The notes beneath the pieces were generated by a model. The model was not told where the DNA came from. It saw only the letters and a list, made by a program, of their open reading frames with translations, and made no database searches. Of a DNA stretch of 64,000 nucleotides, positions 46,401-55,310 are shown in pieces. The stretch covers positions 2,446,855 to 2,510,854 of the forward strand of contig NW_015622544.1 in NCBI RefSeq assembly GCF_000835495.1. Reading direction: 5' to 3'. Source of the DNA: Cladophialophora immunda (taxonomy: Eukaryota > Ascomycota > Eurotiomycetes > Chaetothyriales > Herpotrichiellaceae). The translations under genes and the position numbers were made by a program. Positions within the stretch are counted from its first letter, which is position 1; the number at the start of each line of letters is the position of its first letter.

Positions 46401-46943
46401 GCATTCTGAGAACCGAAGCGGTATGTGCCAGATCTGATTGTGGGACAAAGACAACCTCTCGACCTCGGCCTTGATCAGGTCCACCACACTTTCAGGTAAT
46501 CTTGCGATGTTGGAGTGGCCCAGATCTAATGTGAGTTTCGGCTTGACTGCGTCGCTGACGGCTTCGCTCCCAGCAAGCGCATGTTCGGTGTCTTGTCTAG
46601 CATCCGCCACCTTTCTCCGGAACAACTCAGTCGTATCTTCGAGAGACAAAAGGGCTGGCTCGCGGCCGATATTATTTTGTGCCACCGTGTTTTCCTCCGG
46701 CAGGGGAGAAGAATCCTCCGCATTCAGGGCGCTGCCTCCTCTTTCAACATTCAGCCTGGTGTTCTCGCTCGCAGCTCGAGCTCTGTCGGAATCATCATGG
46801 CGGAAAGGTCGTCCCAATCGAGAGGCGTCCTCTGGCCGGAGCATGGTCCGGGAATTAGTTGCTGGGGGCAGTTCAGGATCCATGATATTCGAAAGATTGA
46901 TATCTCTGAACCCCAGCACAGGAATGGTGTCAATGGCCAGCAT
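43431..46943 (-). CDS. SOG2: RAM signalling protein Sog2-like, leucine-rich repeat
   Basis: A 1170-residue single-exon protein. Leucine-rich repeats span about residues 140-265 (LTLDLGHSNIARLPESV, LSLSHNQIWHIPLRFSE, YLNIRSNVFREIPRGVY, ILDISRNKVRKISSDIK, VFSVVHNRVEDLPVELC). The SOG2 domain starts near residue 505 (EWNNPVIEGAKGILYALYQIHPQISGL). A Ser/Thr/Asn/Pro-rich linker and a helical block around VFEQIFLALTRAYDAA follow, with a low-complexity tail. In yeast Sog2 works with Tao3, Hym1, Mob2, Kic1 and the NDR kinase Cbk1 to control polarity and cell separation; in hyphae this network shapes tip growth. A second Met 20 codons in (MDPELPP) is an alternative start. Confidence 0.9.
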   Translation of the reverse strand: MLAIDTIPVLGFRDINLSNIMDPELPPATNSRTMLRPEDASRLGRPFRHDDSDRARAASENTRLNVERGGSALNAEDSSPLPEENTVAQNNIGREPALLSLEDTTELFRRKVADARQDTEHALAGSEAVSDAVKPKLTLDLGHSNIARLPESVVDLIKAEVERLSLSHNQIWHIPLRFSECSHLRYLNIRSNVFREIPRGVYKLGQLEILDISRNKVRKISSDIKNLRSLRVFSVVHNRVEDLPVELCEMTKLQILKIAENPLRFKLKKIVEAKESEVSFSEMTDHERETAITLEIKRYLREVHPVITPIDVEASLQVDESPMEMTPKPLKRSLSSRFPVIPSTNNSESGSEANKSSPIQTLANPPPVPTRSHYRMASNTQPIALRRPGIAPLISQNNERNRSNSESVLQASAAARQKRMGMLRKEKPDLDSIDELKVNRNSHLRGFSHGSVLKRNGALSSPGGNSSSSPSSPRDPRRHRLAFVKRLSSLPEHKVETEWNNPVIEGAKGILYALYQIHPQISGLIAAIRGKDVRRSTLEFTFFNASTHVDRLNLALEEADAVDLGDTDAVEKVEDSVRRDCATCIMAYTHVTAQLQDNVKKIVAGSDARYVRTLMLLLYGSMMEVRNAIQSFGADVRVAQGLGHRRQMSSGNAHPIQTIPEEFSTPLQPVRAITPTRDRNLASRQAGRLRSDTAIQHPVADNIPTSQSNPVPPAGSAALPTPIHLTGTTLNGGTLTGTSSTFSNSGTLTSASSSGFRSRSGSRTANTMNGFTSSSVASTPRSGEAFSLPPSTSFAARVNPATGLTDAQEELVFEQIFLALTRAYDAALHTIPIAKAQFLRCLEAAEENRQPKAVHELWSTLVYRCKLCIDISEALQIRLVNMRLQDPSIHIVAAGSGRNDPSLWLLCKNFLMSFIELLTEMRIAKSQRLLSQEIITMLRPVQKASREAGRLIETSPWRYLTDSAAAAMPPPSVFGANSSQPPSAVVNGNGYSSTVHGTIPNGSNASPYPPNSVSAQISNYPLQSPFPPPLIPVPPIPGVSLASTPNTATRQMVNGSIPSISSMSTNGAGPMSAAINGISPISVPLPATPLSAALGPAAQATVPNNSNANSGSNPLATPTSSSALPTPMAAVPSTPASAYGDSFFRGDVFQRADSLLSMPQIGGVNFLNRR

Positions 46944-47612
46944 TGAGGCGATTGTTTATGCTGCGGAATGACCTACCCATCCGCAGCATAGTCGATGGAC
47001 GGTATTCAGGGTGCAACGTGGGACACGTTTAGATAGTCGTCGGATTGTCGCAGGGGCCTTCTCACGAAAGCTACGAGAGTCCAGAATCCCCTTTCTCAGA
47101 AGCTCAAACGGAAGAATAGGTAGAATCAATCGCTTGGGTTGAGGGTTATCGTCGGGTTCCTTGGTCGATCTGCATTGTCCCAGGGATGGGTGATGGTGAC
47201 TTGTAGGACAAAACGGGGGACAGTAACGAGGGAGGGGTTCGCGTGTCAGTTGGAGGCACTGTCGATCTCTGCCACGGCCTGGCGACTGGGAAGGAGGCAA
47301 GAGGTTGCGAAACTCGATATTTGTGTGTAGAGACGCAGGCAGCGGCCTTGAGATGCTGCAGGAGACTTGTTTCAATGGGTGTATGTTGATCACAGTGGAC
47401 GGGGGTGCATGCAAATGGCGCGCGCCTCTGGCTTGCCTCCTTTGACCGTTAGTGACACAAAAGGGACCAAACACGACAAAAGTTTCTTTGTGCCTTGCAT
47501 GCTATGTACCCACCCGGATCAACTTCGGAAAATATTTCTTGCGGGGAGCTAGCCTCACCGGCGCACTAGGCCATATTCGTGTCTACACAGATACCTGCGC
47601 TCTATTTCAGCC
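46944..47612. other. SOG2 upstream / Rqt4-like downstream region
   Basis: 670 bases between two minus-strand genes; carries the SOG2 promoter and leader. The minus strand is C/T-rich near 47150-47300. The small open frames have no domain. Confidence 0.5.
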
Positions 47613-49268
47613 TCACTCTTGCTGGTCCTCCATCAGCCTGGTGTCGGTCCCGTAACCGTGCAGGCCTCCATCTAGGATCCATTGCTCGTTGTCCTCATTG
47701 TCGTCCTGTACCCGCCTCCACACACTCTTCCTTGCCGTCTCACGACCCTTCCCTTTGTCCGTATTGCCGCCCTCTGACGCCTTCCAGACTGGCCGTATGA
47801 GTTTCCCACCTGCGAGCAGAGGGTTGTTGCTAAAGGCCCCTTTCCGGCCAGTCTCATGTAGAGCTAGATGTTGATCTTCAGCTCCGCCTTCGTCGCTGTC
47901 GGAGCCAGCACGGTGTTCTCTCTCCTGTGCAAGCGCAGGTGCTTTCTCCCGCTCATATGTCTTGACCAGTTTCCCATTCTTGATGCTCATGCTCATCACT
48001 GTTTTTTGCTTCTCCCACTCGGGCTTGTTTGCTTCCTCGAGTTCTCGAAGATACTTTTGCTGCTTCTTCAACGCAGCAGCTCGCTGCACAGGGGTCATCC
48101 ATTGCGTAGTCCCCGGCGTAAGCGTCGCATCGTAATCAGCAGCCTCATCATGGACACGAGTCCGTTGAGCATTTTCTCTCTGAAATGCCAGCAGTTTATC
48201 TCGGTGTGCTCGTGCCCGCGCTGCGGCAGAGGAGGCTTCATCTCCTGACCCACTCTCTGGGGTTGACGCACCGAAAATAGGTGTGCCTCTGCCTGACAGC
48301 GATTGTCCGGCGTTGTGGACAGCCATCCTCTCAATTCCTCGCTCTTCCTTCAGTGCCTTGATCATGGCGTTTACCTGGTCTTTGGTCAAGATCGGCGAAT
48401 CACAAAACGAGCAAGGCTGAAGTCCCTCGAGGGCGCAGATGATCTTGCCACAATTTAGACAATTGGGCGCGGTCGTGAAAAGTGGATGTATTGAGGCATT
48501 GCATGGGCATTTTCTCCTCTGAGTTGACAATGTTGGATTTGTAGATAGCTCTAGTGCCGCGATTGCGGCGGTGAGGTCCGCCACACTCGAGGTGGTGGTC
48601 GTAGCACCGCCTCTGTGTGGCGTAGAAGTGCCAGACTGCGGTTGGGAGTGACTGGCATGCGCGGGCTTCTTAGACTGTTTTGACCGAACATTGGCAAATC
48701 CAAAATCCGATATGAGGTTGCCGGATGCCGATGGAGGGAGTTTCTGGGGGCTCTTCCCTGGTGAGGCGTCTCGAGAGGCCGCAGAGGAACCGGGGCTCTG
48801 CCCACCCGCTGTAGTTTGGGGCACTTGAAGAGCGTCAGGGATTGAGGACACCGGAGCAGCATCATGGTCTCTCGAGACCGGTCGGTTCTGAGCCGCGCCG
48901 AAATCCGGGTCACTGTTGTACTGTTTTGTGTAGCCGCCTGCGACATCCCCATATCCTTCTGGGCGACGCACTGGGCCTGCAGCATGCAGAGGAGGTTTGG
49001 CTTTCTTGGGACCCTTTTTCTGTGGCTTGGGCACTCCAGATGCCTCGACCACGCCGGCTGAGGCCTGCGTGTTGCCTCGTCGTGCGTTGAACGACGAAAT
49101 GAACTCCAAGGCTTGTGGAGAATCACCGAGCAGGTTCTTCAGGTGTTCAGCGGCCAAGTCTTTTGATAGGGTCGACGAGTAGGTGATCACTTCCTTGAGC
49201 GAGTCGTCATCTAGAGGCAACAGGCGGCTGAGGCGTGGTAGCGCCCATGATTGCAAGTCGCCACTCAT
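47613..49268 (-). CDS. TRIP4/Rqt4-like C2HC5 zinc-finger protein
   Basis: A 551-residue single-exon protein. Residues about 1-70 form a CUE-like helical region (LSRLLPLDDDSLKEVITYSS, then LKNLLGDSPQALEFISSFN). The C2HC5 finger begins near residue 250 (CPCNASIHPLF, CLNCGKIICALEG, CSFC). Family members are TRIP4/ASC-1 in animals and Rqt4 in yeast, subunits of the ribosome-quality-control trigger complex that splits collided ribosomes with the Slh1/ASCC3 helicase; the CUE part would bind ubiquitinated ribosomes. The C-terminal half is charged and ends in a variable region. No ASCH domain is visible, as in fungal members. The start ATG gives MSGDLQSWALPRLSRLL. In tandem with the hexokinase gene, 382 bases downstream of its stop. 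Confidence 0.88.
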   Translation of the reverse strand: MSGDLQSWALPRLSRLLPLDDDSLKEVITYSSTLSKDLAAEHLKNLLGDSPQALEFISSFNARRGNTQASAGVVEASGVPKPQKKGPKKAKPPLHAAGPVRRPEGYGDVAGGYTKQYNSDPDFGAAQNRPVSRDHDAAPVSSIPDALQVPQTTAGGQSPGSSAASRDASPGKSPQKLPPSASGNLISDFGFANVRSKQSKKPAHASHSQPQSGTSTPHRGGATTTTSSVADLTAAIAALELSTNPTLSTQRRKCPCNASIHPLFTTAPNCLNCGKIICALEGLQPCSFCDSPILTKDQVNAMIKALKEERGIERMAVHNAGQSLSGRGTPIFGASTPESGSGDEASSAAARARAHRDKLLAFQRENAQRTRVHDEAADYDATLTPGTTQWMTPVQRAAALKKQQKYLRELEEANKPEWEKQKTVMSMSIKNGKLVKTYEREKAPALAQEREHRAGSDSDEGGAEDQHLALHETGRKGAFSNNPLLAGGKLIRPVWKASEGGNTDKGKGRETARKSVWRRVQDDNEDNEQWILDGGLHGYGTDTRLMEDQQE

Positions 49269-49650
49269 GCTGTTTCGAGGTCATCGAGCAGCAGTTCCTG
49301 GCGTTGACGAACTGGATTCACTTGATTGACCCAGGGAATTTGTTTTGGGAATCGGTGAGGAATGGTACTGGTCTTAACTGAAGGATTGCTGGTGAATGAG
49401 GACGTCACTTGAGTCACAAGCGACACGAGGGAGGCTGTTTAAATTTCGACCCTCCGTAAATTTTAGCCACCGAGCGGCCAACGTCTACTTCAAGACTTAC
49501 CAGCCCAAGTCACAATTAACAAAATTATAGATCTGATTAATCGGAAATCCGCCGTTAATTAATTGTTCTTTTTGTGAATGCTACCGAGACCATGCAAAGC
49601 CCAACTATACAGGTGCCTTTGTCCTCTCGGTCTGTCCGCAGTGTTTGAAT
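49269..49650. other. Rqt4-like promoter / hexokinase 3' flank
   Basis: 382 bases. An AT-rich segment (about 49505-49575, with TTAATTAATTG) is probably the hexokinase 3' end or part of the Rqt4-like promoter. No gene. Confidence 0.5.
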
Positions 49651-51603
49651 CTACAAGGCTTGGTCCGCATTATGGGCCACCAGCGCGATCAGCGCAGCGC
49701 CCAAGCCGCTGCCGTCCTTCGCAAGCCCAATTCTTATCCGTTTCTCGTCCTCGCCGATGCCTTCTATCTCCCTGAATGCCTCACGGATGTATTCCTCGAA
49801 CCCGGGATAATACTCCACCAAACTCCCATCCACGCCCACATCGACTATCTCATCCTCTTGTAGTTTGTTCGTGGAGATGATGACTCCAGCCAGGGCGACG
49901 GCACTCAGTCTCGCCGCACGTTTCCCAATCGCGTGCACAAGCATCTTGACCGCAACACAGTCCTCGGTCGAGGCAGCTTCTACCTTCAACTCCTTTTCCA
50001 GTGTCTGCTTGGTGATACGGAGATGGTCCGAATGGTCTTCCTCAACAATGGAGAGAAACGAGGTGTCAATGCCCCATATCTTAAATAGGGGACTATCGTC
50101 AGCCACGGTCGTCGTACTCCTAATATCGTTGTCGTGTGACGATGCGTCTTTGAACAGGGCGACACCGGCGTCGGGGTGCTCATAGAGACTCAGCAGAGCT
50201 CGCCGCAGGATTTCGCCCAAAAACATTCCCGACACGCGTTTCTCAAACATTTGGATGCCGGGATTCACTGACTCGCGGTCCAAGTCAATGTCAAACTGAG
50301 TGTTTGGCAAAACCGACAGTGCATTGTCGAAACTCCCCCACTCCGTGTTGATGACCATCAGCCCAGTGGACGAGTCATAATTTGCGACACCGCCCTCTGC
50401 TTCGTCTATGGCCTTCATCTTCTTTACCCTCTCCAGCTTTTCGACGTAGGCGCCATTCGTCCCCGTGCCAAAGATGGCACCAATCAATGTACTTGTCTTG
50501 CCTGGAGAAGTGTACGACCTCGCCATGAGAGTGCCGACAGTGTCGTTCACCAGAGCTGCCACTTTCACCGGGAGGTTTAGTGCGTCAATCTCCTTTTGCA
50601 GCAGGCCACAGACGTCTTGTCCTATGGCTTCATCGATGTTGAAACCCTTTGTCCATCGCATTAATTTGCCCTTGTTGATGCCCACTTGATTGACAGGAAA
50701 GCTGAAAGTGAAGCCCAGATCAAAAAATTCGACCTCGCCCGGTTTGTCTCGGTGTGTCTCGAAGTGGTCAGAGTGATGTACTTTGAGGAAAGACTCGATT
50801 TGTTTGGCGAGGAAGGAGAAGAGCTCATGGGCCGTCTTTGCTTCCATCAAGGCCCGAGGGACGGCGACCTTGGATTGCTGCAACGAGAATGACTGGTTGC
50901 CATGCAGTGTGATTGAGCATACTCGGAAGTTGGTACCGCCTAGGTCTACGGCCAGATAAACGCCCTACTGCCGTTAGCCGAATCGCAGTGTGGTTTCTCT
51001 CCCTACCTTTTCGGTGCCATTGGGAACGGACGTGACGTAGGTTGGGATCTGACTGATTGAGGTCCCCTGCTTTTCCAGACCCTCTTCCATCTCCCGAATG
51101 AACTCTTTTACACCTTTGTTCACATCTTCCGGGGTGTACTCAAATTGTGCAACCATGCGCTTGGCCTCTGCTTCCAGCGCCATGTTGGTCAACGCGTGTG
51201 TAACGGGCAGGTCTGAAGTGAAGGGAGACTTCGGTCTGCACTGGGTGCCCGGTTCCAATAAATCAAAGTACGCCTCTTGACGGTATACACTGTCACCAAA
51301 GGGACTCAAAGGAATTCGCGTCGGCTGGGGAGGAGTAGGAGCAGTTGCAGATGGAGGAGAGGCAGTAGGAGCCCAAAGGCGCGGCTGGGCGTCTCTTGAC
51401 GTGAGAAACTGAATGAGCAGAACGACAAGGAGGACCAGGCCGGAGACAGAGTAAAGGAGAGGCACGCGTGAATCGGACAGGAGTTTGGCTCGTGTTCTGA
51501 ATTGTTGAGTACCAGGAATCCAACTAAGACTCTTCTGCCATAAGGTCGGCTGCTGGGCTTCTTCCTGAACAGGTTGAGGAGAAGCCAGCTTTGCTGGTGG
51601 CAT
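49651..51603 (-). CDS. Hexokinase with N-terminal membrane anchor
   Basis: A 636-residue protein from exons 51603-51007 and 50964-49651 (GT-AG, phase 0, 42-base intron). The hexokinase fold runs from about residue 140: VYLAVDLGGTNFRV (phosphate loop), LGFTFSFPVNQ and RWTKGFNIDE (sugar site), LVNDTVGTLMA with catalytic Asp340, GAIFGTGTNGAYVE, NTEWGSFDN, and VGVDGSLVEYYPGF (adenosine motif). All catalytic signatures look intact, so I do not assume it is inactive. Ahead of it is a 130-residue extension with a single hydrophobic helix (residues about 47-68, LLYSVSGLVLLVVLLIQFL), which should anchor it to a membrane with the kinase in the cytosol, then a Pro-rich linker. Aspergillus HxkC, an atypical hexokinase reported at mitochondria, may be the nearest relative. 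I start at the first ATG; the upstream frame has only a TTG. Confidence 0.88.
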
Positions 51604-52399
51604 AAATGCCCAGGAACGAAGACAGGTGAGGGGCACGGAGCAACAGCGCGCAAAAGCTTCCAATTCTCAACGAGGGGCAGAGCCAGTAGGAGGCTTAGAG
51701 GTGACGAGGTAAGCTAGGAAATCCAGGTAACGTAGCGTAGCATATGCAGATTGTGGTGTGGTTCATTCCCAAAGCCTGATGATGGGATGGATGGGAAGCT
51801 GCTGGGCGTGAGGAGGCATGACGGCCGATGATGTCGTGTGGAAAATTTTAGCGGGCACCAGCGGGGGGGCCTCTAGCCAGCCGGAGGCCCTTAGCCGACC
51901 TTGGGAGCATGGCAATTTAGGGGTGGGGCGACCCCCGGCCACTCCTAATGGTCCCTTGGCGGGCGCCATGACGCTGCGAACAGCCCTTTACTGCGAAAGG
52001 CACAGGGCACACTGGCCTAGGGTTGCAAAGACCTTGGGGTTCGTCCACACAGAATCAAGCAAGAGACGCAGTATGTGATCATGTCGCATCTGGTCGTTCT
52101 CACATATTATGGGTATAAACTATGTACAGGTCGAGAACATTTTCTGTTGGTCATTATTTGTTAGTACATCCAGCACCTTCAGTGCCTTTCCCAGAACTGC
52201 CACTTTTGATGCTTGCCTTCTCGAGGTTTAGCATATCCTTGCCCATGCAGATTGGGAGAACCCGGCCTTCAGATACCACTGAGACGGTCTCCCAATAACA
52301 AAAACGCCCCCAACCCCTCCAAGTGTCGTTTGTGCCTTGGCTTTGGCCTTTCTCTTGTCCTGAACGCCCGAAAAGTGCATGTCCCGCTAAACCTCCGCA
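51604..52399. other. Hexokinase upstream / orphan gene 3' region
   Basis: About 800 bases with the hexokinase promoter and the 3' flank of the unrecognised gene. A GC-rich stretch with G- and C-runs (about 51850-51950) is notable. No coding feature is supported. Confidence 0.5.
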
Positions 52400-54526
52400 T
52401 CAAAACAGCATGTCGCTGGAGTCATCGTTGCTGGCCTCCCGGTCCATCATGTCATAATCATCTAACGTCTTCCTTCTCTTGACTTCCATGGTCCTTTGCT
52501 CCAGCTTGCCGACGTCCAGGGCCGGAGCTTCGGAGGTGTTGTGCCGTCCTCCCCAAGTAAACCGTTTAATGAGACTCGACCGTCGCTTGGGGTCGGCACT
52601 TGATCGTCCAACATATGTCGAAGATGACGAGGACCGTGTTGGAGTGAAGTACGATCGTCTTTCCGAATTTGGTGTCATGGGTGAGTGGGCTTTGTCTCGA
52701 GGAGATGGTCGCCTTTCCATTGCATCTTGCAGCATGGGGTCTTCGTTGCTCCCGGAGCTGATGTCGCTAGGATCGAGGTCCCATCTTGAACTGAACAACT
52801 TCATATCTGGATCTGTGGCATACAACGTCTTCATGTCGGTGATGTCTTCTTCGCCTCGAGGGGCCACGCTTGCACGTCTTTTCCACATATGCCACAACAA
52901 ATGGTCGTTTCCAAGTACCTCCGCCAAAGAGCCGTTCGATTGTTCCTCGGTCTGGCTTGTTGACATGGGTGTCGTCCTACCACCAACGAGAACCTCCTGG
53001 CTGGAGTTGTATTGTAAGTCCAAATAGTCTCGGACCCAACTTTCCTCGCTGAGAGAGAGAGGAGATGAGCAGAAGTCGGCTGATTGAGGCTTTGTATAGT
53101 GGTCACGACGATCCTCGAGTGGCACTTCTTCGCTTGCAATACTGGTGTCTGACCACCAGCCGAGGCCAGGCCTCTCATATAAGCTGTCCCCTTGGCATGG
53201 GCTGTTTTCGTGGTCCACTTGATGATTCCCATGGCGTTGCTGCCTCAGCGGATGCATGCGGATGACATTCTGAGTAAGCCAGCTCGGTCCACCAATTGCA
53301 CTCGCTGGCCTGATTATGCGTCCTTCTTTCATAGGTTCTTCGCAGGCCAGAAGCATTGACGCATCACTTAACCCTGAACAGCCTTTCGAGTACTTTCTGT
53401 TTTCGTTAGGTGGCCTACTGGCAGTCGTCTTGGGGTCAATCGGGCAGTCGTAGGTTTCACCCAGCCTATGCCCACCGCCCGTGAGTTCCACATCATGCAA
53501 CTCTTTCGTTGCACCACTGTGACCGCCATTGACACCTTTTGCTGTCACCGGGTCGACGTAACTCCCACATATATTAGCCTGACCATCGAATTTAAGGCAG
53601 AAATCGAGATCACCGTTTTGGTCAACAGCTTGATCATCCGAGTCTGGCTCGGAACCGAGTTCGCATTCCTCCCGAGCTTTAACCTCTGAGTGCCATGGTG
53701 AATTCAGATGATGGAACAAGTCCGGGATGGAAGGAGGTTGTTTGTTGTTTGCAAACCGCATAGGTCGGAGCCTTCGAGCAGACTCGTGACTTCGCAGGCC
53801 GTTCACGATCGTAAACCAGAGATCCTTCTGCAGTGATCCCACAGCATTTCGCCCCCTGTCACAACTTCCAGACCCCAACTCAGCCGAACCTTCGAAGTGC
53901 TGTTGTGGAGCGCCAGATTCCGAAGAGCCGAGGAGAGTCTCCAAGCATTTGGAAATTGTCGGAATGAATCTGGCCTGCTCTTCAACCTTTTGGAGGTAAT
54001 TTGGTATGAATATGGCTGGGGCGAGATCGCACAGCCAGAAAGCGTTCTGGGCAGTTAGACACTTGACGCCTGCAGACAAGTGAACGGGTTTGGAGCAGAT
54101 GCTGCCACGCACGGCCGCGTCGAGTAGTGCAAAAAGAACGACTTCATCCAATGACGGTCGCTGCTTGTTGGCCTTCTTTAATGGAGGCTGTTCATTTGAC
54201 AGAGAAACCTTGTCTGCCAAATGCATAGTTGACGTAGGCTGTAGTTGAATGTTCGCCATACCATGGGTGCTGGGTATGTTTCGATCCACATGCCGGCTAC
54301 TCAAAAAGCGATCCTGTTGGCATATGTCTAGACCGTTCCTTCGTTCTGGACCGGATTCTATCTGTCCCTGTCCTCTCAGCGGATCCTCGCCTGTAAAGTG
54401 TAGGCGTATTTGCACCGACTTCAACTCTATCGTAGCAAGTCCAACGGGAAAGGTTGAATCACAATGTAAACCCCTTCGACTCTGGGTTTGTGGATTAGCA
54501 TTAGTGTAGGAGGTTGACAGTGCCAT
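52400..54526 (-). CDS. Uncharacterised 708-residue protein
   Basis: I do not recognise this protein. The frame is open for 708 codons from the ATG at 54526 (MALSTSYTNAN). Residues about 120-200 look like a folded helical unit (LDEVVLFALLDAAVRGSICS, AFWLCDLAPAIFIPNYLQKV, FIPTISKCLETLLGS). The rest is largely disordered, rich in Ser, Asp, Glu and Gly. Near the C-terminus a basic Ser cluster (DPKRRSSLIKRFTWGGR) resembles a kinase site, and the protein ends acidic (DDSSDMLF). No membrane helix, signal peptide or zinc site is visible. The first 90 residues may be a leader rather than protein: a second good start is MANIQLQPTS near residue 90. An upstream exon is also possible, since splice signals lie on the same strand at 54.6-55.2 kb. 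Confidence 0.7.
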   Translation of the reverse strand: MALSTSYTNANPQTQSRRGLHCDSTFPVGLATIELKSVQIRLHFTGEDPLRGQGQIESGPERRNGLDICQQDRFLSSRHVDRNIPSTHGMANIQLQPTSTMHLADKVSLSNEQPPLKKANKQRPSLDEVVLFALLDAAVRGSICSKPVHLSAGVKCLTAQNAFWLCDLAPAIFIPNYLQKVEEQARFIPTISKCLETLLGSSESGAPQQHFEGSAELGSGSCDRGRNAVGSLQKDLWFTIVNGLRSHESARRLRPMRFANNKQPPSIPDLFHHLNSPWHSEVKAREECELGSEPDSDDQAVDQNGDLDFCLKFDGQANICGSYVDPVTAKGVNGGHSGATKELHDVELTGGGHRLGETYDCPIDPKTTASRPPNENRKYSKGCSGLSDASMLLACEEPMKEGRIIRPASAIGGPSWLTQNVIRMHPLRQQRHGNHQVDHENSPCQGDSLYERPGLGWWSDTSIASEEVPLEDRRDHYTKPQSADFCSSPLSLSEESWVRDYLDLQYNSSQEVLVGGRTTPMSTSQTEEQSNGSLAEVLGNDHLLWHMWKRRASVAPRGEEDITDMKTLYATDPDMKLFSSRWDLDPSDISSGSNEDPMLQDAMERRPSPRDKAHSPMTPNSERRSYFTPTRSSSSSTYVGRSSADPKRRSSLIKRFTWGGRHNTSEAPALDVGKLEQRTMEVKRRKTLDDYDMMDREASNDDSSDMLF

Positions 54527-55310
54527 ACACAAATTTTGAAGTCCAAATCCAGGACGCCTTCAGCCTCAGTGGTACCGTTACAGGTGGATCGCATCAGAGA
54601 TGCCTCGTATCCGAGCTGCTCCCACAGCTATGCGGATGATGAGTACGCCACAGGAGTACGTGATCGTTTGAGATGAGGCTTACCTCAGCGCCTCCAACCA
54701 GATCGGCAATGCTTGTGGCAACATCATTCAAGACAATCGAACCAAGATCCAAATCATCAGCAAAAGAACATTGAAGCGAGAGAAGAAAAGATCTTGCTCT
54801 GGGAAGCCATAAACGACGGGGGTGAGCTTGTTTGTCTGAAGTTATCGGAGCGGCTTGAGAAGCGTCTTCACAAGTTACCTTCGTGCTTGTCGTGGTTAGT
54901 AGGTGAACATGAGATTTGCGTTGCTTGAAGAGACTTCTACCCAGCTCGAAGGTCGTCTCATACATCCTGAAGGACGAGCCGCCGAGCTTATGGAGGAGAA
55001 AGGCCTGGTCTCCCACACAATGAAAAGAGAAAATGGAGGTTGGGAAAGTCGCGATGGTGCATCTGTTCGGCATCGGCGGTTAGTTTTTCCGTCTGCGCAT
55101 TGGGACCCAGGGTCGGGAGGTTTAGGATCAATCATGTCGCTCAATCTCAACCACGTTACGGGCAACAATATGAGCATTCAATACTGGAGTGGGTGACCGT
55201 CCGCCTTCTTTCCCCCGACAGAGCTATCAGCAATATGTCGCCATAAAAATGACTCACGTCTTATAAGCATCCCGGCAGCAGCTTGTCACATCGCCGACTC
55301 TCCTCCCCCA
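54527..55310. other. Orphan gene / ACOT9 divergent region with splice-like signals
   Basis: The minus strand carries several intron-like units: GTAGAAG to CTACTAAC to CAAG (about 54940-54886), GTAACT to ACAAG (about 54878-54827) and GTAAGC to GCATAG (about 54684-54630). They may be 5' introns of the orphan gene or a separate small gene, but I could not close a confident reading frame. TGACTCA lies at 55250-55256, about 55 bases before the ACOT9 start. Confidence 0.4.
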
